64,000 nucleotides of DNA from Epithemia pelagica. Its lineage: Eukaryota > Bacillariophyta > Bacillariophyceae > Surirellales > Surirellaceae. The stretch covers positions 1,426,001 through 1,490,000 of the forward strand of contig OX337235.1 in assembly GCA_946965045.2 (NCBI GenBank), given 5' to 3'. Shown one piece after another: positions 38,876-49,630 of this stretch; position 1 is the first letter of the stretch; each line of letters opens with the position of its first letter. The notes under the pieces are model-generated. The model saw nothing but the letters and a program-made list of their open reading frames with translations. It made no database searches and was not told where the DNA came from. Position numbers and translations under genes: made by a program.

Positions 38876-40181
38876 CTATACATCTCCATACGAACCAGTG
38901 TCTTGGGAGCTTCGACCTGTGACTTGGAGTGATTCTGGCCCACTTTTCTCGTCCGTAGCCATACTTTGGCCACTGTGTCGACTCACATCATCTTGGAGGC
39001 ATTCTCGAAGTTGTGGACTTTCACCTCCCAACAGATCCTCTTTCCCTGGGAAATTATTGGTCGGAACCTCTTCATCTCCAGCATTCGTTTGATTCGACTC
39101 ACCGGCGTCGCAACAATCAGAGTTGACTCGGGGAGAGGTGTAACAGCTATCATAATCAGACAGTGATGCCTCAGTCGAATCTGAAGAGTCCGCCTCGATA
39201 GCGTCACTTTGTGCGCTCAATGAAGAGATACTGCTCCGGTCTGGACTCAAGAGACCCAAGGTAATGCTTGAAACTTTGATAGGAGCTATCTGGTTGACAA
39301 AAAATGGAAAAAGTGATGGATTGCTGGCGGCTTCAACATCACAGCCGCTTTCACCAGCTACAAAGCTTGTCTTCTCTTCATCTTGGAAGCTAGCAGTCAT
39401 GGACGAAACAGGCGAGAGAAGCCTCTCTCCATGAAACAATCGATTATGTTCCCGATGGGCACAACCACTAGACGAAAGGACTTGATTCGGCTCTGGATCG
39501 ATACTGCAAACATGACTATGTTTTGCAAAAGTTGACTTCGTCGACAGCGACGTTCCTTGAGCTTTTTGCGGCGACGCATCTATCCTTGCATTTTTATCTT
39601 TTCGTGGGCGTTTGCGAGAATCAACGAACCACAGAGCCATCGCACATAGAGTGACCAACCCCGCAACTGCCACCAAAAGGGAGGGAAGTGCTGTGTAGGC
39701 CATTCCAAGCTCACGGTCGTTCTCAGGCATGGTGGCCTCCGCAGGGAATTCATCCTGTGACAGGCGCCGGTGCTGCCTTTCCGTAAAGTCTCCCTTTGAT
39801 TAAACACAATGGGTAATAAGATCACAAATTAAGTGCCCATCTGTTGATACAATCTCATGTCAGACAACTTACTTGCTGATAGAAAATCCAGTCTTCTTCG
39901 TTGTCCCCCCAGAACTCCTCCAAGTTCATACCAGATTCATTCACTTCACTCTCAATCACGTCATTAACAGGATCAGGACCCTGCCTCCCACTGGTGCTTT
40001 GCGGCGATAGAATCAAGTCTTCGATCTTTGACGAAAAGTAGGGATCGAGAGAAATCAAACTGACTTCTTCAATCTCATAAGGCGGAAAGGGGAAGGTTGA
40101 AAAAACAAAGACAACCGCCGTGACCCCAAGTAAAATAACTGAGGCAGCGCTCGAAAGACGAAGGAATTCCAAACCATTCAT
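38876..40181 (-). CDS. Type I-like membrane protein with Ser-rich acidic tail (2 exons, 408 aa)
   Basis: Exons 40181-39873 and 39793-38876; the 79-bp intron has donor GTAAGT and acceptor CAAAG, phase 0. The N-terminal hydrophobic segment (SSAASVILLGVTAVVFVF) is a signal peptide or anchor. A short acidic ectodomain follows (EEFWGDNEEDWIFYQQ), then a transmembrane helix at about 130-150 (LPSLLVAVAGLVTLCAMALWF) and RKRPRKDK. About 250 Ser/Asp/Glu-rich residues, probably cytoplasmic and disordered, complete it. The exon split falls just before the TM. It is divergent from the membrane protein gene at 40666. No family recognised; the architecture resembles its two plus-strand neighbours. Confidence 0.7.
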
Positions 40182-40665
40182 TGTACTTCATCTGAATGGA
40201 GGCCTTTTTTGTGAGCTCGTGGACCAACTTTACCGTCATCATAAAAAATGATGACGACTCCTTCCATTCCTGGAGTGAACGCTGAAAATCGTCTTGGTGA
40301 GCTAGATTGGATCGTGATTCGGCGACCCACATCATCGAACATCGAAGGAAGAGGGTTGAGTATTGAATACTTCTGTTGAATAAAAAGGGTTGGGAGTTTG
40401 GAGTTGGCTCCGTTTGAGAAATGGCCGAGGTGACTCCGCGCAACATTTTGGGAAGCGTCTCGCCGCGCGCGATAAGATGTGCGTGACAGTGACAGAAGAG
40501 ACCGCATCCGCGGGACGCATAATTTCATTTTTCTCCTGTCACAAAATCTGAAGTTCCAGGTTTGTGTTTGTGGTGTCGGTCATTTCTTCTATTTCGACTT
40601 TGTACATTCATTCTTTCCTTCCCATCAAAGGCCCTTTTGAATCTCTTATACCTGTCTATCCAACC
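40182..40665. promoter_or_regulatory. Divergent promoter region between two membrane-protein genes
   Basis: 484 bp separating starts of genes on opposite strands. The two genes have the same signal-ectodomain-TM-tail layout, so shared regulation is possible. No specific element identified. Confidence 0.4.
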
Positions 40666-42041
40666 ATGAAGGGACTATATTCAGCAGACCTTTTTATTCT
40701 TGGAATCTCGACTGTTTCCGCCTTTGACGTTGTTTCCATTGCCAACATTAAGATGACGATGACAAGTGGTGCTACATCTGACACTGATGTTCGTCCAACA
40801 GAAGTTCTGGCAAGCGCCGACAAAGTAAGTAGTACAAACATTTCATATGTGATGGTCTTACCTGAAATAGACTCTTACAGCTGAAACCTGGCGTCGTGTA
40901 ATTCTAGTTTCTCGACCTGATGCTAACTCAGGAATACGGTGATGACTATGTACGGGTTGCGACTTCGGTGTTTTCCCAAGGAATCACAGCTGTTGGTGTA
41001 TCCGGCGGCTTTGTCGATACCATGGGACTTAGTGGATCGGTCTACTTTGAAGACGGAACTGGTCCTTCGTTCGATCTTCTGTCTACTGTGATCGATAATG
41101 CATTCAAAGAAGACTACGAAGTCTTCTTCGAGATCCTTTCCGAAAGCTCAGATCCGTTTCTCGCATCACTCGAATCCGTCAATATTAATGTGGAAAAGGC
41201 GGACACAAGTGAAGATACGCAGTCTGGTCTCAGCACATGGGTCGTTGTTGCCATTGCGGTCGGTTCTGCTGTTTGTTCCGCGGGTTTCCTCTGTCTATTG
41301 TGTATTTGCTGCCTAGGTGACCCTGAAGATGAAGACGAGGACATTACGGCTGTCAAGAAAACCAGTTCTTCTGGATCGGGCGAGACACATGTTAAGACCT
41401 CAACAAAAGCTTCTGATGAAGTGGCGTCGGACATCGACGTGGAGAGTATCCATGGAGCTCAACTCCGCAACAATCAGGAAAACATGGATGTACAATCAAT
41501 CACATCTCAAGACTCGTCCAAGTTTACTTACAACCCCAGAACCGAAATGACGGAGGGTGGATTCACTTTCCAATCGTGCTATTCCCAAGAAGTGCGTTCA
41601 TCCAACATCGATGCTGACCTCTGGAAATATGGAGGAATTATCCCTGATGGTGCTGCAGACGGCGTCGAGGTACCCTTCGGATCAGACATTAGTGCCATTG
41701 AAGCAGGGAAGGATGGTCCTCACGAAATCGATATCTTAGAAGCCGACTCAAGATCATTGACAACAGCAGGAAGTCTATTTCTTCATCCTACTGACGTGAT
41801 GAGTCCACATGAACGGAGTCAGGCGACAGTTGGGACATATGGAGGCATGTCGCTGGCTATGTCCGAAGTTGGAATTGGTATTATTGAAGATGAAATCGAA
41901 CCTACGAGAACCTTATCTAAAAGAAGGACAAGAAGCGAGAAACAGTCTTCGTCCAGACAGATTCGGCCGAGTGGAACAGCCCAGGGAATTAACGATGATC
42001 TGAACGATTTAGGAGAGATGGTGGCTGCACACCGAGGATAA
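40666..42041 (+). CDS. Type I membrane protein, signal peptide + ectodomain + TM + acidic tail (2 exons, 430 aa)
   Basis: Exons 40666-40824 and 40908-42041; the 83-bp intron has donor GTAAGT and acceptor TCTAG, phase 0. Signal peptide MKGLYSADLFILGISTVSA. The ectodomain (about 20-155) has FLDLMLTQEYGDDYVRVATSVFSQG and VYFEDGTGPSFDLLSTVID. The TM at about 158-182 (WVVVAIAVGSAVCSAGFLCLLC) ends in Cys residues. The tail is acidic and Ser/Thr-rich. The ectodomain pattern (V-x-F-x-(D/T)...P-S...L...D/E-Y...F/S-I-L) resembles that of the next gene, so the two may be diverged paralogues. Function unknown; a receptor or scaffold role is a guess. Confidence 0.75.
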
Positions 42042-42758
42042 TAATGACCGTCGTCCTGAAGTTTAGAGGTCAATCGCACACAAAGGCCAGGCTCACGATG
42101 GACCACTGGTGAGCTGGCAAAAAAGGGTCTTTAGCTTTGATACAGAAGACGGGTCTAACAGACAATGTGAAGATGTGCTCAGAAGCAACTGTTGATGCGG
42201 GTGATGTGTGATCTCATTTGCCTCTTCTCTGTACGGTATGTCGGAACAATTAAATGTAGATGTGAGTATTTTCCGAGGGCGGTGATGTGTTGGTGCTAGC
42301 CCAGAGTAGTTGACTTCAATACTTCCTTGTACTCCTATGACGCACTCCTCTCTCTCTACTCTAGCGAGGGGAAGATTAGAGGAATGTGAAGCAGAAATAT
42401 TCGCTAGTCTAGTGTGCCGTTAAAATGAGCAGGAGGACGTCGGCGCGCGTTGGCAGTTGCTCGCTTCGGATGTAACACTTAGATAAGATAAAGAAATATT
42501 TAAGCCTCCGCACATGCACGGAAGGATCGATCGCGGATCGCGGACAGGTATAGCCTCACAATATCATTCACCGATCGAACGACAGATATTTTCCATTCTA
42601 CCTTGCGACAAGGGAGACAAGGTCCACTTGAGCGATCAGCAACGAAAGATATCCACTCATTTCCCGGTTCTGAGGTCTACTACCCGGAATCATCAGCTCA
42701 TTCATTGACAATAATCCCCTCATCCTAAGTCTTACTGGGCCTTTCGTCCTCTTCCACG
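42042..42758. other. Intergenic region between two same-strand membrane-protein genes
   Basis: About 700 bp with the 3' flank of one gene and the promoter of the next. No gene seen. Confidence 0.4.
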
Positions 42759-45700
42759 ATGAGGCTGTCAATTTTGATGGTACTATGCTTCCTTGCGGCG
42801 TTCAAGCATGTTCGCTGCGCTCGTTTGGGCAGCGAGAAACAGATTTACCCAATCAAACAACGAAAGCTGGTAACCACAGTCATTACAGAGAATGAGTTGC
42901 AAGATTTTATGCTGACTTTCTCCTTTGACAGTCCTCCAAAGCGCCTTCAGCCTTTCTCTATCGATCTCAGAACCACCGACGGGGCCCTTCCCATTTCCGC
43001 CCTTAACCTTGTTGCCGAAGCAATGAATCAATTTGTTCAAGATATTCTTCAAGGACAATTTTTGCAGTACCAAGAAGTGAAGACAGTAAACACAATAATT
43101 TTGGGACAAAATGCTTTCGACACTTTTGACGGAAGCACCCTTGAGACAGCGATCAATGTAACATTCAACACGGAACCGTCTCCACCAACGTCGTTGGTAG
43201 AACAAACATTAGAATCGTTGATGACCGACCAACGTATGGATGAATATGTCAGCATTCTTAATGGTCTGGCCGGTCTTGCCGCGACAGAGTCGGAAGCACG
43301 AGATTCTCTCGAAAATGTCACACAGGCCTCCAGAACGAGTCTGTCTTCGAATGAAGTGGAAGGCATTCGGGCTACTGGATCTGGGGAAGACGGTGAGTTC
43401 CGAGCGGAAGTAATTGTTGTTGTTCCCGCAATTATAGCTACAGGTCTGCTACTCGCTGGAATGGCTTTACTGGTTTCAAAATTGAAGAAGAAAGAAGATG
43501 ATCCAGAAGCTGTCAGCGAAATTAGGAAGGTTGACTTATTGGTAGATGATGAAGAAAGCGATATTTTCAGCTTCGAGGCTGCACTTTCACCCTCGCATTC
43601 GGAGGATGCTTTGAGTCCGGAGACAGTTGCGTCCATTGAGACGCCAGAAAATAAAGTTTTCGTTGAAATCGACTCTGAGGCACAATCCCCAGGAGGACGT
43701 TCTCTTCTCAGTTTCTTTTCTGGTGTACTTGGCGAACACAGACCTCTGGGCGAGGCCGAGAGACAAAAGAGGCAATCCATGCAGGCACGAGCTAAAACAA
43801 AGCCGATCATTACACCCTCAGCTCGCTTGTCTCCACTACTCTATGCTTTCTCTGATGACGAAGAAGAAGACCTACTCAGTAGCTCAGAGAGTGGACTCAC
43901 AAGCGACAGCATGCAGGAGTCTCCATCACCGAGTCAGCCGTACGACGCAATCACATTGGATGAGCTTTTGGTTGAGAAATACTCGACTCACGACGATGTC
44001 GACATCGTTTCTCCTGTTCACGGTATTACAAGTCCTGCATGGAGCGCTAGCAATGGTCAACCACTAGAGGTGTCTACAAACCAAGACCAGCGAACGATTA
44101 TTGCAGCTGCACCAAGTCCTCTTGTCAGCCCGAAGCCTGCATATTACGCGCAATCACCAAAGAAACCATCGCCGTTGATCTCGCCAAAGCCTCCTTTGTA
44201 TAAGGCATCTCCTAATAGTAAAGCTCCAGCTGTAACTGCTGCAAGCCCGCAAAAGCCCGCTAGCAGCACCTCCGTTTTTGAAGGCTGTCCAGACATGTGG
44301 TCAGTCGTGTCCCCAAGCAGTGCTCTGAAACTAAACAATGCAGGAACCGATTGCTGTCCGACACCTCGAAGTGTGAACAAAGCAGCAACCCATGTACCTC
44401 CGAATGCATCAGATCAGTCGAGAGGCTCAAGATCCGCCATTCCACTCGCTAGCGCACCACCACGTGTCAGTAGATCGGCACAAAAAACAAGTCCACAAAA
44501 ACGAACGGATACCAGCCCTGCTCCCAATGGCACACCGCCCAGAATAGATCGGGGTTCACCATCATCAAGCCCCCAAAGACGCGCGGACGTGAGTCCTGCT
44601 GCGCATGACGTAAAACAAAAAACAAACCGAGACGTTTCATCGCAGGAACGCGCGGACGAAAGTCCTGCTGCGAACGATGTGGTTCATGGATTCATCAGAG
44701 CGAAAAGCATGAGCCCGCCGAAAAGGAGTCAGAAACAGTCCGCATCAACTTCAACAACTCCTCGATTCCAGCGAAATGTAAAGAGCATGAGCCCACCAAA
44801 AAGAAAAGCTTCTGTTCCCAGCCCAGAAACTCAATCAGTCGAAATTTGGGGTCAAAAGAAGCTCTCTTCCCCTAGGACAGCGAAGTCACCAGGCGACGAC
44901 CCTGGCATGAGAACAGCCGGTCCTGTGACAGGTATGAATCGTTGGTCGTCGTATTCGTCAGACAATATCACGGTCAAAGCGAAGAACGGTTCGATGCGCC
45001 AAGCGACCACGCCTATGGTCCACGGAGAAAAGTTGTCTTCGAAAAAGCCTGATCCATGGAAAGATTCCTCGAGTCATGGATCTGATCCTTGGAGCTCAAG
45101 TGTGTCGCTTAGTGCTGACCCTTGGGATGAACGGGTGAGTGTCAATCACGCAACAACAGCAATGAGATTATCACGATCCGCAAGTCCAAGGTATTCGCAT
45201 CAACCAGCAGTCCAACCACCAAATGAGATCTGGGAACGTCCTGAGTTCGTCCGTTCTCGAGAGTATTCTGAACGATTCACAAAATCTGAAAGTCCTTCCA
45301 AAAGAGTGAAGCGTTCGGGAAAACAGCCACCGGTAGAAATATGGAATCAGCCTCTGTTTTCACAAGAAAAAATGTCTCGTGATATACTGTCGGAGAACCA
45401 AGAAATTTCACAGCATAGCCGTCTTAGTGGTGCTGCACGGGCAAGATCTGAAAGTCCAAAGACTTCAGTATCACGACATCAACATATCAATAATACAAAC
45501 AGTGATATCTTGGACCACAACGCAGTATCTCGAGCTGGAATCTCGACCCATCTTTCACCCTTGGCGACACAAGGACAGCCAACTCCACAACAGCGAGCTC
45601 CCCATACCACTCCACACAAATGGAGCTTCGAGTCTGTTGTTACCGCCGCCGCCAAAGCTGCGTCCTCTGTCGGACTATCTTTTGGTGAGCCCCGGTACAA

Positions 45701-46892
45701 TGAAGACAATGGAAATGTTGGAGATGTTGAACGTCCATTCGCGGATGATGTCAGCTATGGCTCAGATGACAAGGTTGACTTCCAAGATCATTACTCAGCA
45801 TCGAGAGACGTTGAAACTTTAAGCGAAACAGCATCCACTACGTATTCTCCAGAAATGGCATACATCGCCGCAAATAGCGCGGTCCAGAGTAGGCGAAAAG
45901 GAAGAAGTTTACCTGCAAACTTCGCTGATGGTTCGGGAGCCCGAGCATACTCGCCGGGATGGCTTTCAAGAGCACGCGCCGGGCTGAGAAGAAGTAGCCC
46001 AAGGAAATCAATTCGCAGCCCAGTTCATGACAAAGCAACACAAGGAGAAGTCGCCACAAAGAGGCTGAGAACATCAGATGAACCGTTGCGACGAGTGTCA
46101 AATACGAAGGCGTTGAAAGAGCGATCACCGAGAGGTCGTCGCCATGCCCGATATTCGGCTGTTGACGGAAGCACTGATTATCAAGCAATGCTTGAACATC
46201 GTGATCCGAACATGTCATCATTCGATGCTGTTTCGCTGAGTGACTCTGCGGACTCTAGTCCAATGGACTCCAGGACACCGCGATCTATAAACGGAAGCTA
46301 CTTCCCAAATACTCCGATGTCCTTAGACGATTCGGCCCTCGACTCACGAGATGGACAGAAGCTTTTGATGGATCTGGTATGGCTAGAGAAGAAAATTGCA
46401 GGCCAGAGACCCGATGGCGCACAGAGACCATCGTCGCCTTTTTCGTTTGACAATTCGTCATACACGGGTCTGTCTGAACTTTCACAGACACAACAACATA
46501 TATCGCAGCTTGATTCAATGTCCTTCACGTCTCTCGATGGGAATGTCGAGTCAGAAGTAGAATCCGTCGATCCAAGGCCAGGACCAGATATTGGTGCAAT
46601 GTCGTCAATAGTTTGCAGAGACTGCTATGCTCCTCCCGGAAAACTTCGAATTATAATTCATTCAACAAAAGATGGCCCAGCGGTACACACCGTGAAAAAG
46701 GGAAGTTCACTTGAAGGTCATGTATTCCCGGGTGACTTGATTGTGAGCATAGATGACAACGACACGAGAGCGTTCACAGCGGAACAAGTGATGAGGATGA
46801 TGGCTGCTCGAGAGGGAGAAGAAAGGAAGATTACTGTTCTCCACTTTGAAAAAGACAGTAATCCTGGGGCAAAACGTCAAAGAAAGGCGTAG
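42759..46892 (+). CDS. Large type I membrane protein with disordered tail and C-terminal PDZ-like domain
   Basis: 1377 aa in one exon. Signal peptide MRLSILMVLCFLAAFKHVRC; ectodomain to about 220, with TAINVTFNTEPSPPTSLVEQ and Asn glycosylation sequons; TM about 225-247 (VIVVVPAIIATGLLLAGMALLV) followed by KLKKKED. The cytoplasmic part is about 1100 residues, very rich in Ser, Pro, Asp and Arg, with repeated short blocks: SP-rich SPLISPKPP-like segments (about 445-480), SMSPPKR repeats, and E-x-W motifs (VEIWGQKK, NEIWERPEF, VEIWNQPLF). The last ~90 residues form a PDZ-like domain: GKLRIIIHSTKDGPAVHTVK, GDLIVSIDDND, AEQVMRMMAAREGE. The protein could tether signalling partners at the membrane; this is inference. 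Confidence 0.8.
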   Translation: MRLSILMVLCFLAAFKHVRCARLGSEKQIYPIKQRKLVTTVITENELQDFMLTFSFDSPPKRLQPFSIDLRTTDGALPISALNLVAEAMNQFVQDILQGQFLQYQEVKTVNTIILGQNAFDTFDGSTLETAINVTFNTEPSPPTSLVEQTLESLMTDQRMDEYVSILNGLAGLAATESEARDSLENVTQASRTSLSSNEVEGIRATGSGEDGEFRAEVIVVVPAIIATGLLLAGMALLVSKLKKKEDDPEAVSEIRKVDLLVDDEESDIFSFEAALSPSHSEDALSPETVASIETPENKVFVEIDSEAQSPGGRSLLSFFSGVLGEHRPLGEAERQKRQSMQARAKTKPIITPSARLSPLLYAFSDDEEEDLLSSSESGLTSDSMQESPSPSQPYDAITLDELLVEKYSTHDDVDIVSPVHGITSPAWSASNGQPLEVSTNQDQRTIIAAAPSPLVSPKPAYYAQSPKKPSPLISPKPPLYKASPNSKAPAVTAASPQKPASSTSVFEGCPDMWSVVSPSSALKLNNAGTDCCPTPRSVNKAATHVPPNASDQSRGSRSAIPLASAPPRVSRSAQKTSPQKRTDTSPAPNGTPPRIDRGSPSSSPQRRADVSPAAHDVKQKTNRDVSSQERADESPAANDVVHGFIRAKSMSPPKRSQKQSASTSTTPRFQRNVKSMSPPKRKASVPSPETQSVEIWGQKKLSSPRTAKSPGDDPGMRTAGPVTGMNRWSSYSSDNITVKAKNGSMRQATTPMVHGEKLSSKKPDPWKDSSSHGSDPWSSSVSLSADPWDERVSVNHATTAMRLSRSASPRYSHQPAVQPPNEIWERPEFVRSREYSERFTKSESPSKRVKRSGKQPPVEIWNQPLFSQEKMSRDILSENQEISQHSRLSGAARARSESPKTSVSRHQHINNTNSDILDHNAVSRAGISTHLSPLATQGQPTPQQRAPHTTPHKWSFESVVTAAAKAASSVGLSFGEPRYNEDNGNVGDVERPFADDVSYGSDDKVDFQDHYSASRDVETLSETASTTYSPEMAYIAANSAVQSRRKGRSLPANFADGSGARAYSPGWLSRARAGLRRSSPRKSIRSPVHDKATQGEVATKRLRTSDEPLRRVSNTKALKERSPRGRRHARYSAVDGSTDYQAMLEHRDPNMSSFDAVSLSDSADSSPMDSRTPRSINGSYFPNTPMSLDDSALDSRDGQKLLMDLVWLEKKIAGQRPDGAQRPSSPFSFDNSSYTGLSELSQTQQHISQLDSMSFTSLDGNVESEVESVDPRPGPDIGAMSSIVCRDCYAPPGKLRIIIHSTKDGPAVHTVKKGSSLEGHVFPGDLIVSIDDNDTRAFTAEQVMRMMAAREGEERKITVLHFEKDSNPGAKRQRKA

Positions 46893-46973
46893 CATGTGGG
46901 ATATTGTAACATGTAGTATTAATAAGGTGAATTAAATTTCATAACAAATGAAATAGCAGACTGGTTGTAGATA

Positions 46974-47799
46974 CTAGGCTCGATCGCTCTCGTCTTCGTC
47001 CACGAGCCTTTCCTTTTTACTTCTTCGACTTTCTTCGTTTGTGGTTTCACTCCCTCGGTACAAATATTCTTCAACAAAGTCATTCACCAAGTAGAAAACA
47101 CCAAGCAAACACCTGGCAAGAAAGGATTGTTGTGAGTGCATGCATAGACTTACGGTCTTCATGGCATGTGTGCCACTATCAATCGACTTACCATACACCA
47201 CGGACCAAAATATGCAATGTGTGACCCAATTGCCTGTTGACCATCATCAGGTACCCTGCCGCACAGAGTGTGATGGTTGTCCACGCGTAAAAGTCATTGG
47301 CCATTCTCTCCCAGAAACCAGCATGATCGGGGGATCGTCCACAAATGGGGAAAAGACTTCCAACAGAACAGACCGACAAGATTCCTGACAAGAGCCACAA
47401 GTGACCTGCGATGAGATTCAAGACCTCATATGCTTGGAGTTCCACTTCCTCCTTGTTGTTGAACATTTGATCAGACCACGCACTGGCGAAGAAAATTCCT
47501 TGGAAAATGCATGACGCTGCAAAGACCATGGACTGGAGAAAGTTCATGCATGGTCCTTTTCCATACCGGATGTGCGGAAGCTTTCGTTTCGTTTTCGGGA
47601 AGGTATTCAAGTCGATTATTATCTCGGGCAACACATGGCAGGTAAGAAATGCCCAGGAGAATAGTTCTACGACCAGCACGTGCACGGAATTCCTGTCTTT
47701 CCAATAAGCGATCCCATAGGTCAAAACTGGAATGGATGTACCCAGGGCAAATAGGGTTGAAGAGTTCAAATGCAAGGATAGGATTCGCCGCAGCCTCAT
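46974..47799 (-). CDS. Multi-spanning membrane protein of unknown function (2 exons, 248 aa)
   Basis: Exons 47799-47192 and 47112-46974; the 79-bp intron has donor GTAAGT and acceptor GCCAG. First ATG gives MRLRRILSLHL. About six hydrophobic segments: TLFALGTSIPVLTYGIAYW, VLVVELFSWAFLTCHVLPEII, FLQSMVFAASCIFQGIFFASAW, LNLIAGHLWLLSGILSVCSVG, WTTITLCAAGYLMM and CLLGVFYLVNDFVEEY. The C-terminus is charged (RRSKKERLVDEDESD). It converges on the PDZ-like membrane protein gene with about 80 bp between stops. No family recognised. Confidence 0.7.
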
Positions 47800-49630
47800 G
47801 CTTTCGGAACTTTTGTTCAGAGGGGCTTGGCTGAGCCCGAAGATTGTGGTAAAAAGGGGGGTTGTGTTAAACTGAAAAAGCACTGCGGTGCCGTCGCTCC
47901 GACTACTTTCTCTCCTTACCAACCAATGGCTGTGAGTTGTCTCGGCGTTGCTCCAACGCTCATTCTCCTGCCAACAGCGTCATCGTCTTGCTATTGGGGG
48001 TGCACCGGATCTGAACTGCGAAAGATGTTACTTAAATGAGAAATAGTGAGCATATCGCTGAATCTGCGCTGGGGAATTCTGAATTTTGAATATTTAGGGC
48101 AAGACATCCGTTGAATGGAAAGAGAACCTAAGTACATGAAATGCAACACAGAAAATGCACGTGCTTAATACGAGTATTTAAAAAGGTTCTAGCGCGCGTC
48201 GAGTCTTGTCCTAGGATAATCAACAAATATAAAAAAGAGCACGCCGTCCCACAAATCCTTCATTCTCACAAACCAAACTTTCGTGCCGCTCCAACCTGCA
48301 AGTCGCTGTAGAATAGAAGTGGCAATGTTCTTGATTTTCAAATTGATGTTCCCACCTCCGACATACGAGCAACTACGTTTTTCGGAATCGCTATTCGCTA
48401 TGAGGATATGATGTGGTTTGTGGATGCATCTCTAGTGTTTCAGGATAGCAATCATAGCGCTCAACATTCCACACGATGGAGGAGCAAGACATTACTTCTC
48501 GAAGATAAAAGGGCAGTAGAAATTAAGACGAAAAGTGAGATTTCATCCGAGTCATATATCAGAAAAGAAATGGTTTGCAGTCTCGAAAGATTTTTGGTGC
48601 TTCTCCGTCCATAGTTCTTAGATAGGTGCGTCAACCAACGGTCAACGGATCATTGTGGAGTCCCTCGTAACATAGACGACAATCTTTTCCCTTCACACTC
48701 AACGGAAAGCCAGAGTGGAGTGTGGGTTAGTTGCACTTCTCTATTTCTGTTGCCAGTAGGTGGGCGATTCAGTTTCCTAACCCATGATTTAGACCTGGAA
48801 ATCTGGCCGTCAATGTGATTTACAAGTCCGCGTGCGTTGACGGTTGTGGGTTTCCTCCGATCACTGACCACGAATAGATCATTGATGGCATGGAGAAAAA
48901 CTCCTCGCAGAAGGGAAATGTCGTGCGCACCGGAAAACGCAAGGTCAGTGGAATCGATCCCAATAACCGGCCAACGGAACGAGGAGTCGTCAACACTTTG
49001 GTCGACTGTGCGTTGTAAGTTACGGAAGGGGCAATAGACTTCGTTTGGGGGCTGGATTTCCTCTGTATGCTCCCCAAACTTGGCGCTTCTCGCTGGAGGC
49101 ATCTACAATATTCTCCAGCTTACAGGGCGCAGTGTCCCCCTGCCCCGTTCGCGTTCGCGTAGGCAGCCCCGTAGGCAGTGGTGGCAGTAGAATTAGGCAT
49201 AACAACAGTCTATGGCAACACATGCGTGCTAGATCTTCCTGGAAGGAAGCCCAACAAATACAAGAGGAGACAAGAAACTTCGAAGTCCGCCCACGTTTCA
49301 CTTTCTTCCCTGGGGAATTTGAGCTTGGGTAAGGCTCCTTCCTCTTCCTCAACAACGACTAGACGCAATAGCACGAGAGGAGAAGTCTTGAACAAGATAG
49401 AAGATTGGAATCAAGTCTGGTGACTAAACCGACAAGGTATCCCTGTCGCACCTCCTTGGTAATAGCGGATGGAACAACATCTCCTTGTAAACTAGCTTGG
49501 TGGTTTGAATGGAACCAAGTGCCTGCACAAGCGCTCATCGAATATCGCTTTGATCTGGACTTTCATTGACACAGTGTTCCTGTTTCGCATCAGATCGTGG
49601 ATTTCCCATTGAATATATTGAGTCGTGACC
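47800..49630. other. Intergenic region, about 1.8 kb
   Basis: No convincing gene. A minus-strand frame at 49102-48650 (150 codons) has somewhat protein-like stretches (DSTDLAFSGAHDISLLRGVF, NARGLVNHIDGQ) but no homologue I recognise; it could be a relic. The final part is the upstream region of the first RING gene. Confidence 0.3.

Noticed and set aside
48650-49102. 150-codon minus-strand frame
   Set aside because: No ATG-supported domain or family; overlapping frames are similarly open.
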